This document shows positions 1-11,190 of a stretch of 64,000 nucleotides of DNA, in pieces. Both the position numbers and the translations under genes were made by a program. Below the pieces are notes generated by a model. It did no database searches and was not told where the DNA came from. It saw only the letters and a program-made list of their open reading frames with translations. The stretch lies in NCBI GenBank assembly GCA_030765065.1, contig CM060990.1:663536618-663600617 (forward strand), in the 5' to 3' direction. Origin of the DNA: Deroplatys truncata. Taxonomy: Eukaryota > Arthropoda > Insecta > Mantodea > Mantidae. Positions within the stretch are counted from its first letter, which is position 1. Each line of letters starts with the position of its first letter.

Positions 1-2
1 TG

Positions 3-626
3 AAAGAAAATGGCATTAAACAATATTTTTCGTCAAGATACAGACCGAACTCCAACCCAGTGGAGAGGAAAATTAAGGAAATTTCGAATTATTTAAGGGT
101 GCTGTGTCATCGAAAACAAACCCAATGGTATGGATACGTGAATTTCGTTCAGAATCTACTAAATGAGACAGTAAATAATGTGACAGGATACAAACCATGT
201 GAACTTAAGTTAGGAAAGAAGATAAATACAATGTGTAAGAAAATTCCAGAAGCCATTCCAGATGCGCACTCGATACCACAAACAGAAGAAGAGATGTTCC
301 GAAAAGCATTCGAGAGGATGAAGAAAAGGGCCATAAAAAGAAAAATTAAACATGAAGAAAAGAAGAGAAAGGAATGGAGGATCAAAATAAGAGATTTAGT
401 TTTGGTTAAAACCAAGAAATTGTCGGATAAAGCAAACACACTTTATTGGCGAATGTTTCTCAAATACCATGGACCATATGAAGTTGTTGAAGTATATGGA
501 ACAAATACATATGAATTATGTAATCCAACAACTCGAAAAAGCATTGGAAAGTTCCATATTGAGATGCTGAAACCATACAACAATGAAGATAAAGGTGAAA
601 CAGAAGACCAAGATGATAAAAAGTAA
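3..626 (+). CDS. Ty3/gypsy-type integrase, C-terminal part (cut by window edge)
   Basis: This is the end of a retroelement polyprotein. The frame is open from the first bases of the window, so the start lies to the left; the internal GTG/ATG codons are not real starts. Near the beginning is SNPVERKIKE, which fits the third catalytic residue (Glu) of a DDE integrase core. Next comes WYGYVNFVQNLLNETVN, then a basic linker rich in Lys and Arg (about residues 95-130), then a GPY/F-type module with KYHGPYEVVEV and FHIEMLKPYN, typical of Ty3/gypsy integrases. An acidic tail ends at TAA. There are no stops in this stretch, so the copy may be fairly recent. Integrase would insert the cDNA copy into the host genome. 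Whether the upstream gag, protease and RT are intact cannot be seen. An errantivirus-like or other metavirid lineage is possible; no env-like frame follows. Confidence 0.85.
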   Translation, partial: KENGIKQYFSSRYRPNSNPVERKIKEISNYLRVLCHRKQTQWYGYVNFVQNLLNETVNNVTGYKPCELKLGKKINTMCKKIPEAIPDAHSIPQTEEEMFRKAFERMKKRAIKRKIKHEEKKRKEWRIKIRDLVLVKTKKLSDKANTLYWRMFLKYHGPYEVVEVYGTNTYELCNPTTRKSIGKFHIEMLKPYNNEDKGETEDQDDKK

Positions 627-1677
627 ATTCAGGATAGTTAAAGATGACCTGCAGAGAAATGTATTGGAATGTAAGAGGGTTAATTATGTATGTACGTCAT
701 AAGAAAGGAGAAATAAATTTTGGACATAACTAAATGTTTAAAAAAAAAATTAGTAACTGTAACATCATTTGAAATGAAGCATGATGTTATATTAAAGTAA
801 AAGTACGTAGATATAATTCCAAGAGTATTGTGAATATAAAGTACAAAACAACAAAAATGGGTAAAAATAATTAAAAAACAAATACTTATGTAGCAAACAG
901 AAAAATGTGAAACAGTGTCTAGATTTAAGAGATGTAAATATATTTGTGTAGAGGGTGAATATTTTTTGGTAAATATGTGTAATAATTACAAAAATTCTTG
1001 AATGCATAAATTTTTGTCAACAATATAAGAGAGTAAATCAATTTTGTAACAGTAACTAAATAATTCAGGGTACAGTATTTGCTATAAAAAAATTGTGATG
1101 TCAGATTAATATCTAAACACATTAGACCAGAGCCAGTAAGTAGTGGCAAGATAAAGGAAAAACATATGTCGTGTGTTAAATGCGTGTGAAGTGTTAAGTG
1201 AAAGTAATAAATAGTGTGAGTTCCAAGATTTAGGAGACTAAAAACCCAATTATAAAATTTCCAAACAAGTTGTAAATATTATAATTATGTTTCTAGTGGG
1301 GCATATGATGCAGTAATTTGTATCATAAATTATTTAAATGTAAAGAATGATTATAGTATGAATATGCATTTTTGTGTCATTGATTTAAGATGTTTGTTGA
1401 TTGTAATTATTGTCGAGAAGTAAGTTTATACGGTCTTACTGAAACTGACAATACTAGCGTGCAATAATGCAGCGAGGGGGTGAGCTGTTTATCATTATTG
1501 GAAACGAGGAAGTTACGTAATGTTGGCGCGTTTTTCTTTAGAATTTTCTGGAACATTCTCCCTAGAGCATATGTATTCATAATTTTCATTGGATATTAAA
1601 ATAGACGCTAATGTTGGCGCGTTTTATTAGCCAATAGCAACTCAGTTATAATCTTTAGGCATATCGGGGTGTAGGAG

Positions 1678-1716
1678 TATAAAAAGGGCTAGGTTAGAGG
1701 TAAAGTCCTTCAGTCC
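1678..1716 (+). promoter_or_regulatory. LTR core promoter (TATA + initiator)
   Basis: TATAAAAAGG at 1678 is followed 34 bases later by a TCAGT initiator (1710-1714), the arthropod consensus pair. It would drive genomic RNA synthesis if the surrounding block is an LTR. Confidence 0.6.
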
Positions 1717-1968
1717 ATCAGTTCGTCGAAAACATTTGTACGTTACACGTCGCCTCAGTCCAGCAGAGATATTTGTACAGTACACGTCGGCTATCGATTT
1801 GCAAGTTACGCATAGCAGAGTTATGAAAAATCTAAAGTGTTGTAAAGTTAATTATACAAAAAGCTGAAGTACGCGAATTAAGAATGATCAGTAATGAAGT
1901 TATTATAACAGTTTCAGTTTGGCGAGTGTCAAGATCAATGTGTAAATGTGATAGTGAATGTGTTGGAC

Positions 1969-1974
1969 AATAAA
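1969..1974 (+). terminator. Polyadenylation signal AATAAA in LTR-like region
   Basis: AATAAA lies about 255 bases after the initiator, followed by TG-rich sequence. The position suits the R/U5 border of an LTR. The hexamer alone is common in AT-rich DNA. Confidence 0.4.
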
Positions 1975-2005
1975 AAGTGTAAAACAAATTCTTTCATCAG
2001 TGTTA

Positions 2006-2474
2006 TCTTTGGATAAAAGACTCCTTTCCGTTTACACAACCTGTATAAAGAGAAGTGCTCGACCAAAAAGATAATAGCTAGCCGGAGGACAGTGAACCAA
2101 AAGTAAATAAAATAACAGTAGCATTCTTTCAAACAAACACTAATACTGCCGCAAATTGCTAACACCAGATGGAGCTAACAAACCTAACAAAGAATCACGT
2201 CACAAAATGGCTTCACCACGTGGAGTAAACACACATACACAAATAACATTATAAATTTACCATCGCAAATTGGCTTCCAAAACGTGGGGCTCAACAAATA
2301 AATATAACAGAAGTATACCACTTCAGTTTGTAAACACAAGTTAAACGTCAATCACAAAAACACACTGACATATCCAATAGCGCGTCTGGTTGTTGATCTC
2401 TACGTCGTAGGGGTGGCTATGCAACTATGATAACTTGAGTGTACAGAGGCTTCCGGTTTTTTCAGGCACTATAG
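2006..2474. other. No gene seen; flank of LTR-like region
   Basis: AT-rich sequence without coding signal. It may hold the end of the LTR or the original target region. TTCACCACGTGGAG and a similar AAAACGTGGGGCTC occur about 75 bases apart, but no clear element was found. Confidence 0.4.
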
Positions 2475-2847
2475 ATGGTACTTGCTAGCAAAGCGAACGA
2501 ACTTATGAGACAACCCAATATTTGCAAAGAAACCTCATGGCTTGTGCTCACAGAAACTGCCATACCAACAGTAGTACCAATTTGTAGAGCAAAATTTCTA
2601 TTAAAAGTTGTGCTAAAGTTTACCACTTCAAAGTGTGTAGTAGTTACGAGCTTGTTTTTCTGTGAAGTAGTGCAGAATTTACAATGAAAAATGCCATATG
2701 TAGTGTAATTTTTAAGTAATATATATATATATACTAAAACATAATTATTGTTTCAAAAATTGTATATAAAATTAAAGAGCAAATTCCAATTAATAAGACT
2801 GCACAAAACAGTGTCTTTTTTGACAATTCTCACCGTTTAGTCTCCCC
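2475..2847 (+). mobile_element. TTAA-type non-autonomous element, copy 1 (5'-truncated)
   Basis: This stretch aligns by eye with 28965-29309 and with the reverse complement of 61239-61600. Shared landmarks are a segment around AGAGCAAAATTT, CTAAAGTTTAC, AAGTGTGTAGTAGTTA, TTCCAATTAATAAGACTGCA and the terminus GTCTCCCC. Here the terminus is followed by TTGA instead of TTAA, so the flank has mutated. The left part and its GGGGAGA terminus are missing. There is a short open frame (2475-2687), but it lies in the repeat and I do not call it a gene. Confidence 0.7.
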
Positions 2848-3653
2848 TTGACCACCACTCTTTCGCTGCGCTACTGTTCAGTGTAAATGTGACTATGCCT
2901 CCTAAACCTGCGATGTAATTAAAGTCGGTGACAAAAATGCTGGAGACTGGAAGAAAGCGTTAAATCAAATGCAAGCCTTGATAGAAGATTTAGCAATTCC
3001 AAGAATCGGACCGGTTGTCCTCTAGTGGCCTGTGACCAAGTAACAAGATAATTGATCTATGCTTCTTCTATTGATCTTTGTCTTCCTATTTTATGTGGTT
3101 GCTTCATACCGCATTGTTTTCCATTCGAAACTGTTCTTCGTGGTTTTATCACTACACGACTTAGATGCTCAATGCCTTCTGCAAGCAAATACTTCTAATT
3201 TCTTGTTTCAATTGTTTTTGGAAACGGAACTGCTGTGCTAGCGACTAGTGGTTAATATAAGAAGTGACATTACCGTTTGTAGCTTCTGGAAGTTAACCGG
3301 TTACACCACCCACCCTGAAAACCAATTTCTCTACATGATGCCACATGTATTCATAGCCATTCTACACGTTATTCATACATAAACATGTTTTTGTTTACTT
3401 CCTCCTAATGAATTATAAATATTGGCTGAAACTCTTCCAACAAACATTTGTTACAGCTATCTGGAAACATTCATTCAATTTTGTATATTTCTACTCTGAT
3501 ATTACACAGGGGCGCCCATCCTCCCTCCAAAGGCAATGGCGCAACTCTGTCAAAACAATCATCCTTCCCCAGTTTTTCTGAGAGCTCAATTATAACTATA
3601 TAGTTCCTCTTTTATATTGCTGGAAAGCTTTGCAAAGGAGGCTGTCTTATAGG
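2848..3653. other. No gene seen; AT-rich spacer
   Basis: No coding signal or repeat boundary recognised. The end of the stretch (3643-3653) is the left copy of the target duplication of the SINE that follows. Confidence 0.4.
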
Positions 3654-4221
3654 TAAAGATAGGTATCACGGAGGGGCCCCCGGAATGGGGACAGAGCACA
3701 GCACGTAGGCCAGTTGGCCCTTTTTGCTTCCAACGTGACACCTGAGAGGGAAGGATGAGGGGAGAGACCGCAAGAGCGACCCGATCCCGATACCGACGGG
3801 TGCCAGCACGTAGAGGATCCCTAACGTTTCCAGATAGAACGCATCCTACGTCGCACGGTCCCTGCCCACAAGTCCCAAACCCCCAGGGATCCCCGGAACG
3901 GAGCCCCACGCTGGGGATAGACCGAACTGAGCGTTACCGCAGTGACGCCTGGAAGAATCCTTTACAGTGCGCAAGCCACCGCCCAGCCGCAACCCTCCGA
4001 TCACCGTCGCCTGGACCTAAAACCCTGAAATAGACGACAAGAAGATGATGGGTGCAGGAAATGAGAGGAAGAGAGTCGTGGTAGAAGATGAACCACCACA
4101 GCATTCGCCTGGCGACCCGGGGAAACCACGAAAAACCAATGAGCCAGAGTGGGCGGTTGCCGGGTATCGATCCTGGGACCTCCTGCATGCGAGTCACAGA
4201 CGTAACGCCTGAGCCATCTTA
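3654..4221 (-). mobile_element. Long tRNA-headed SINE, family B, with 11-bp target duplication
   Basis: Read on the minus strand, the element starts near 4221 with a tRNA-like head: ATGGCTCAGGCG (A box) and a B-box-like GGATCGATACCC about 50 bases on. A body with GTGGTTTCCCCGGGTCGCC follows, then a GC-rich tail down to 3654. The same head and body order is found at 45500-46040 and 4400-5195. TGTCTTATAGG occurs on both sides (3643-3653 and 4222-4232), a perfect 11-bp target duplication that fixes both ends. Transcription would be by RNA polymerase III from the internal promoter, with movement by a LINE machinery. The open frames in this GC-rich block are not genes. Confidence 0.75.
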
Positions 4222-4399
4222 TGTCTTATAGGAACTATAGAAGCTATTGTGATACCGATACACAATAAAAGCTTAACTTAATAATTGTACAGTTAAAACC
4301 AGTAAAAGATCGTAATATTTACACCAAAACTTATAAACAAAAATACTTGGCAAGTGGTGTATTTTATTCCTCGGTATTTCAATGTATCTTACTGTGTCT

Positions 4400-5195
4400 G
4401 TCTAAACAGACCAGTATGAGGTATTTATAGGAGGGGGACACCTCGCCACTGCGACCAAGCAGATCTATTGTAGCTACATCCTCGAGATGCAGGGATGAAG
4501 TGAATGAGCCGCAGGAGGTCGCAGGTCCACAGGCAGACGGGATTACAGAGACGCACGTTGGTCCCTATCATTTCCAGTACGAAACACCCGCTCTCGGCCA
4601 GTAGACGCGAAGTGTCCCGCGAGAGGCCGACGAAGGGGCCCTTACAGACAGGCCAACGCGCCCTGTCTTTGGAGCGGAGAAATCTTGCCAAAGCGCAGCG
4701 ACCATGCACTCCGCCTACCACCAGACGTACTACGGAACCCGGAGACACTGTCTAAAAGATGAAAGGGAGAAAGATGAAGTAACAGGAAATGAGGGAAATG
4801 AGAAATCGTGGTAGAATACATCACTCCAGTATTCGCCCAGGCGACTAGAGGAAAACCAGGAAAAACTCATGGTTAGAGTGGGGCGGCCACCGGGATTCTA
4901 ATTTTCGGGAGTGAAAGTCATTAGCATGGCTTCCTTCGGAAGGGAAGTTAAGCCGGTGATGCCGTGTCGTAGATTTACGGCACGTAAAAGAACCTCAAGC
5001 CTGATAAAGAGGCCTCTGAGCAAAGTTTCCGCTCTTTCACGTCCAATATAGAATGGGACGCTAAGAATCGCAGTACTTAAACACCGTCCATGAATAAAAG
5101 TCAATTTGATTTACCAGGAATCGAACCCGGCACCTCACGCATGCGGGCCACAGACGTTGCCGCCTGAGCCATCCCGCTCGGTATTGACAAATATA
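4400..5195 (-). mobile_element. SINE family B copy, interrupted by a family C SINE
   Basis: The minus-strand head lies at 5110-5190 (ATGGCTCAGGCGGC, then GGTTCGATTCCTGG). The body continues at about 4895 with the same landmarks as the copy at 3654-4221 (ACTCTAACCATGAG, then TTTTCCTGG, TCGCCTGGGCGAATACTGG) and a GC-rich tail down to about 4400. The two parts are separated by a family C SINE body on the plus strand. The lower border is estimated. Confidence 0.6.
4896..5108 (+). mobile_element. SINE family C body (head-truncated) nested in family B
   Basis: The stretch has the family C body: TTAGCATGGCTTCCTTCGGA, GATTTACGGCACGTAAAAGA, AAGCCTGATAAAGAGGCCTC and AATATAGAATGGGACGCTAA, ending in CGTCCATGAATAAAA. 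The tRNA-like head seen in the 43203 copy is missing. It sits between the head and body of a family B SINE on the other strand, so it is the younger of the two. Confidence 0.65.
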
Positions 5196-5480
5196 GTAAA
5201 TATAATAATTCTATACGCCCTGAACAACTACATGCCCACTATACCGTTATAGTTCCTTTTATACATTTCCAAAATTTATGATGTGATATGCTACATTATA
5301 CAATAGTGTATGAATTGTACTTAATATTACTTTTTGGGGGGAGATACACCACATTTAGATAAACTTAAAGATACAAACTGAGTACTCGACTAAAAATTGT
5401 AATAGTTCCTTTATATTACCTGCGTTAGGTTATTCAATATTTTTGTATTGCCAAAAATTGTGAATTCTCTCCCTCAAAAA
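5196..5480. other. No gene seen; AT-rich spacer
   Basis: No recognisable element or coding signal. Confidence 0.4.
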
Positions 5481-5489
5481 ATGTTCTTG

Positions 5490-6560
5490 ATGACGCAACC
5501 ATAAAGAGGCTGTAAAGCCCTCTTCAGACACATATGTTTACAGACACGCACACACACACACAAACACACGGAACGTTTTGTAAAAATCTAATGTGTTACA
5601 CTCACATGACTTTCTCTATTCTTGTACAAACTGTTTTTGCAAACGCTTATTCTCCATCTATTTCATGTTAATCGAAATAAACATTTGCAGGAACTACCTT
5701 ATTGCTAATTTTCTTGTAGTGTAAAGGGAGTAGGTGGACTTTAAGCCATAGTCAAATTTTTTAAGAGCTGGTTGCTATGTGGAGCATGTTCAGGACATAA
5801 AAAAGCCGAATAAGGAATTCCCATGTGAGAAAAAATGTAAGTATTGGAAAATTCAATTAAATAACAAGGAATATCTCGGAAGTGGTTCACTCGACCAAAA
5901 AAAAAAAGCATGTGACATAAATTGTGTATTTGAACGAGATCTACATATTTTGTGTAGAAACATTTTGTCTGTCTCTTACGGTTTACCAGTTATGCAAAAG
6001 CCATTCGGAATGAAGGGGATTTTGGGGACATTGCCAGAAAATTCAAGATATACACTTCATTTTTCATAAAGATATCTAAAATGTATTATATTTAAAAAAA
6101 AGAAGAAATTTTTCAGAAAATCGAAATTTCCGAAAATTGTTCCATGTAAAGGGTAGTCTGGTGTGGAGGAATTTTCTTAAAAGTGTCGTATCTTTTAAAG
6201 ATACGTTACCTAAATACCAAGTATTTATCCGAGTTTTCATTTTTGAGTTATGCTGTTCACAGACATAGACACATCCACACACACACGGACCTTTTTCTAA
6301 AAACGCTTTCTTTGGATTTAGGAGGCCTCAAAGCATGTACCCACTTCTGGTGTAATCTCGATATCGAATTTCTGGGAGGAATGCAACAATTTCCCTACTT
6401 ACTATACGTACTAGAGAAAAAGCTTTTATTATTTATATTTTTTTTTTTTGGTTTGGTTTTTTCGGGGGGGGAGGGATCAGGGTACCTGAAAACATGTATT
6501 CGCGATGAAATCTGGACATGGAATGTTTGGGTGAAATACTATAACTCCCCTACTTACTAT
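5490..6560 (-). repeat. R1 repeat family, minus orientation, one full and partial units
   Basis: The core (about 5775-6420) is the reverse complement of the unit in the 17.4-18.8 kb array: it shares TACCCTTTACATGGAAC, CAAGAAAATCC, AATACCAAACTTGGTATTT and a microsatellite (CA-rich, about 6262-6285) at the same internal place. Partial unit ends lie on both sides: CA-rich at 5535-5570, and a unit start at 6490-6560. The 96-codon open frame at 5779-6069 runs antisense to the repeat and is not thought to be a gene. Confidence 0.7.
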
Positions 6561-6599
6561 GTACTTGGGAGAGAAAGTAAAAATGGTTTGGAATTGACA

Positions 6600-8920
6600 T
6601 CGCTTCTCTAAAGCTACAGTTTAAGGGTATACCGTAGCGTTTACTGCACGATACATGAACCAAGTGCAGATTTTAGCATACTTCTCAATAGATGGCAGGC
6701 GTAGTGTCTTCCGGACACATTCAAGCTCCGGTTCTGTACAGCGAGATGTCTCTTCCGGTCTGACACGGCTTCAAAACGTTTAAAATAATGTCGAGTAAAT
6801 GAGAGGCTTTCAGACTTCACAGTAACACTTAACTAATTTTAACAAAAACTACAGAACATGTAGGGTTGCCGTAATCTGATACTCCAAAACCATGACATTT
6901 TTACCGTTAGTTTGATCGATTTAAGGAAATGTGCTTTTAATACATAACCCAAAGTTTTGGAAGGACTACTTTATTGTACTTGACCTTAAGTAAACTTGTG
7001 TAATCAAAAATGTATTAAATGTATTCATTACAGCTTAATGTACCTATTCGGTACCAACATTTAAGTTTTTTTATACCAACCATGTTTCTAAGAATCCTGA
7101 GCAGGAGAAATGAACCTAGTATTACGTACAATCAGTTGATTAAACACATACCACTTATATTTTTCATACTGTATTGTATTTCCAGCATTGTATTAACTGA
7201 TTTTACTGTTCACCAATCCATTTCTTCTTTTAGGTTATTTCTGAAGCAGAGGTCCCCTATGTGATCAAGCCAAATAAATGAAACAATGTAACGTCTTCGC
7301 ATATGAATAGTTCTTCCACAAGGACGACACAAAAATTTATAATTAATAAAATTAATAAAACCGCTGCTGTTTCAGACCATGACAGTAGCCTCGATAAAAG
7401 TTCCTCATTTCAGAGAAGTGAGGGTTTAGTTGGATAGGGAGCTATGCCATTTGACAAGCAATGGAAATATACTGGGTTTTGTAAATCACTTGTTGAGGTA
7501 TTATTTGTACAATAAAGGATTAACTTTTTAACAGTTGAATTACTATTAGGTAAATTATGCAATAGGGAGAATATAAATGTGAAATACATTTGTTATGAAC
7601 ATGTATGGTATAATACATTTTATACTGGCATATCAAAAAGTTTTATCCTGCCTTAAATAATGTTTTCTGAATGTAAATCATGTTAACAGGCCTACATATC
7701 AACTACATAAAAATAAATTCATATTTCCTGAGATGAACCTTCACTGTCCAATGTTTCTGAGGATTTTACATTTTGGTAAACACCATGAAAAACTGAAGGA
7801 ATATATGGCGTTATTGGCATAAGTCTTTTAACTTCAGGGATGACATGGGCCGTCTGTATGGTTAGAGTAATGGTATTTCCTCAAGAAGTTTAATCATGTA
7901 AGGTTGCTCAAGCACGGGGTCTCTTCTGGTTTTTCAGCGATCACCTAGCATCATCTTGAAGAGTTCCAGTCCATGCCACTGTTCTACGTCGGAATAGGAG
8001 TATTTGAAAAAGAGCATGCCTGGTTGTTTAACAAATTTCACAACAGTTATTTAGCCTTAAGCCGAGGTCCCGAGTTAAAATCTCTGTGAGGGTGAGTTAC
8101 CCGGATAAGGCTTTTCCGGGGTTTTACCTTATTCTGAGCGGGAGATTGCCTAGTAGCTTTACGCTCTATGAACCCCGGGGTCATTTGAGCATCATTTCAA
8201 CTATTTCATTCATTCATTGTTCTATAGTTTTAAGCTTTAAGAGAACTAACACCAGTTCAGTTACTGCAACTTCATTATTTACTATTTTACGGTTTAACTG
8301 TGAAAATCCTTGAAATCTTCTGTTTTCATTCCAATGGCCTTAACCCTACAGTAGTCACATGCTGACTCACAGTCTGCAAGAAATAATGTTTTCGTTCCGT
8401 TTAAGGACATCTGGTGGAGATTCAGTGTATTTGTCGTCGTCCTCGGTGGTGTTGTGGTTAACTGCATTCCAAGAACTGTTATACTAAAACGTTCGCTATT
8501 CCGGCTATCGCTAATGACTTTCCTTAACATGCCTTGCGAATGATCTATTCCTTGTACAAGTCTTTTCAACTCAAGCTAATTACATTATACCTAGATTTAA
8601 TATACGGAAATGATTTAGTGCAATTATTTCTGTATGTTATTATTATTATTCTCTTATTTAATTACTTATATCCCCTGTCAACAATTACGGTATGATCCTG
8701 CACATTATTAATATTATAATTATTGTTAATAGTTTAGCCATACGCTTGGTACATTCACTTTATTTTTACATTAAACAAAACTTGCAACACTGACACTCAA
8801 ATACATGTACAACACTGCACATATGTTTAATTTTATTATTGCTCAGAATTAAACCTTAACTTTGGCAGCATCTACGTAATTGTACAATAAGCAAATCCTA
8901 CAATACATTATGCACATTAA
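6600..8920. other. No gene seen; about 2.3 kb of unassigned sequence
   Basis: No coding signal beyond short chance frames. TCTTCCGG occurs twice near 6707 and 6750. At 8050-8180 there is a GC-richer patch with CCCGAGTTAAAATCTC that could be an old tRNA-derived SINE, but it is too worn to assign. Confidence 0.35.
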
Positions 8921-8924
8921 TATA

Positions 8925-9070
8925 CACGTTGGCCCTATTAAAACGTTCACTGCAAATATATCTGAACCAGCCATAGATATTGAGAAACAAATTTCACGGG
9001 TATATTGGCAGGGGAGGGGCTCATTAAAGTAAATCATATCGGCCACTCAGAAGCTTCAGTAAACACGATT
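8925..9070 (+). repeat. Solo terminus of a mariner-type element (degenerate)
   Basis: ACGTTCACTGCAAATATATCTGAA followed by GGGGAGGGGCTCATTAAAGT matches, with changes, the start of the element at 63159 and the reverse complement of the right end of the element at 20995-22763. No transposase is attached. Confidence 0.5.
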
Positions 9071-9869
9071 TTATGCACCCCTGAGCAACTTCTATTATAA
9101 CCCTATACATCAGATTAACGACATAAATATTCTTAATTAATTCTTCTTTTTACCTCCAGTAATAGTAATAATAAAATATGAAGGATCATTTCATTTAGAA
9201 CACGGACCTGAAAGGTCCTTCATGCTTTTGCACATTTTTATTATGAATAATGCACTAATAGAAAATAATTTAATCCAAAGCACGTTTAAGGGTACATAAA
9301 TATAATAAATTTAGAATTCCGTTTAATCTTGTTAAGTGTACGGCACCAATTAGTGCGCTATAGTTGTACTGATTGTAGATTAACTATCATGGAACTAAAT
9401 GACTTAACAGCTGTGCTCAGGCCAGCATCAAGCGGTAATGCTGAATTATTGTTAATGAGAAAATTGCTTATTAAACAACAGATAACCGCCCCCACACTAA
9501 CACACTGCTCGCAAATGTCGGAACCGGTACAATCGGCATGTGATACTGGATGGTAGCAATAGCTTTACTCCCGAGTTTACCACCACGATTTCTTCTGAAA
9601 AATTATGTGGAACTGCACAATATAGATGGGGATACCCGTTTCGACAGGCTTATCGGGGGAGAGCAAGGGCTCCAGTACAGGACCTCCGACTAGAAGGCAA
9701 CCATCTGCAATACAAAGTACCATGGATAGTGATGACAGCACTTCAAATAATGACAAAGTATTAAAAAATGAAACCTAAACCAACGGATGTCACCGAAGTG
9801 GCTGATGGCAGAAAAAAAAGTAATATCTAACACATTGTGTGTACAGAGATCTACATTTTCTGATTTAGT

Positions 9870-9892
9870 AAGTTTTGCCTATCACTTAAGCT

Positions 9893-9931
<39 letters not shown>

Positions 9932-10060
9932 AAGACACGCGCGCGCTCCTAATTTTTTTGGCCTCCACAAAATTTATTTCCAGTGAAATCTGTATATAGA
10001 GTTTTCGGTAGAGTGCAATAATCTCCTACCTACTAGGTACGTAGTAGAGAAACCAATAAC
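9870..10060 (-). repeat. R1 fragment with (CT)n microsatellite
   Basis: The reverse complement contains TTGCACTCTACC, CAGATTTCACTGGAAATA and TTTTGTGGAGGCC, the start of an R1 unit. A CT run of about 36 bases (9895-9930) sits where other R1 copies carry GT or CA runs. Confidence 0.6.
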
Positions 10061-10534
10061 ATTCTGTGTTCATTCTCCTTAACCGATTTTTCCTGCCAGT
10101 GGTAGAGGATGGTTGAAGTACTGCTACCAGATGTCTATTGTGCCGTATACAACCTCCGGGAGGAACGGACGAGATTATATATCCGAAGTGTTGTTGCCCG
10201 GACCAGGTAGCCGCAGGTGCGGATATAACAGGGTTCCTAAGGTTCACAGATGGAAACACTCCTGTAGGCAGCACCTAGCGCTCCTCCTGACGAACAGGTC
10301 CGAACTACACTGCCATTTAAACAACCTGAGACTCCTGAAAGTTTACTCTAAGCGAAGTGGGAGAGCTGTGTTGCCACGTTGTATTAGGGTATGTGTCAGC
10401 TGTTTAGCAGGGCGCCGAATAGCAAATACTTCGCTGACATGTAACGCTAGCGAGCAGTAGTAAATCACGCCAACATGGCAGCGTGTTACCCCTCAAAGTT
10501 CAGCTTTAGGCGAAGGGAAACGAGGGGGGTGAGT

Positions 10535-10813
10535 TTTTATTTATGGACGCTCTTTAACTGCTGTGGTCCTTAGCGTCCCATTCTATATTGGGCGTGAAAG
10601 ACTGGTAATTTTGCTCAGAGGCCTCTATTAGGCTTGAGGTTTTTTTACGTGCAGTAAATCTACGACACGGGACCACCTGCTTTACTTCTCTTTCGAAAGA
10701 AGCTATGCTAAGGATTTTTACCCCCGAAAAAAATCCATCGCACTCCGCCGGGATTGAACCCGCGACCTTGGGAATTAGAGGCTAACATGGTAACCACTAC
10801 ACCACGGAGGGCG
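10535..10813 (-). mobile_element. SINE family C, full length with tRNA-like head
   Basis: The minus strand starts near 10813 with a tRNA-like head containing GTGTAGTGGTTACCATG and a B box GGGTTCAATCCC. The family C body follows: CTTTCGAAAGAGAAGTAAAG, CTCTGAGCAAAATTACC, AATATAGAATGGGACGCTAA. The tail is CGTCCATAAATAAAAAC. No clear target duplication was found. Confidence 0.7.
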
Positions 10814-10984
10814 ACACCAACAACAGTTGAGGGGATGTTGCCATTTAAACATACCCCTCCAAGAAGTGTCAGAAGTCCCATATTATTTAAACATTACCAT
10901 ACTTTGGTTGGGTTCCAGAGGAGAACGAAACAGTCACAGAGAGCATATCCACCGCACACCACAAACTATCAAACTAAGTAGTCT

Positions 10985-11190
10985 GGCCCCGCACGCCGAA
11001 AGCTGATATGAAAAGAAATGACGGGGACTAAGGTACCGGAAAAATTCGTATTAGAAAAACCACCTGGCATTCACCTGACGAGGGAAAACCACAAAAAATA
11101 CCCAAGTTACACTAGGCGGTAGTTGGGGATCAACCCGGGACCTCCCAAACACAAGTCCCACGTGTTACGCAGCGCCACGCAATTTACTAC
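10985..11190 (-). mobile_element. Old tRNA-headed SINE (family B-like), degenerate
   Basis: GGGGATCAACCCGGGACC on the plus strand is the complement of a B box. The preceding ACCTGACGAGGGAAAACCAC matches the family B body seen at 3654-4221. The borders are loose. Confidence 0.5.

Larger units (their letters stand above)
1165..2005 (+). mobile_element. Probable 3' LTR of the gypsy-type element
   Basis: After the integrase stop there are about 540 bases of AT-rich non-coding sequence, then an LTR-like block. A purine-rich run (about 1149-1161) precedes TGTCGTGTG near 1167, which could be polypurine tract plus LTR start. Inside are two direct copies of TGTTGGCGCGTTTT (about 1519 and 1610), a TATA box, an initiator and a polyadenylation signal in the right order for U3-R-U5. 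Both boundaries are estimates, because the 5' LTR is outside the window and no target duplication could be checked. Confidence 0.45.

Noticed and set aside
1..626. A complete endogenous virus
   Set aside because: Only the integrase end is in the window and no env-like frame follows it.
3586..4197. Several long frames in a GC-rich block
   Set aside because: The block is a SINE with a tRNA-like head and target duplication; frames are long only because stop codons are rare in GC-rich DNA.
5779..6069. 96-codon frame starting with a plausible ATG
   Set aside because: It runs antisense to the R1 repeat; other R1 copies have stops in the same place.
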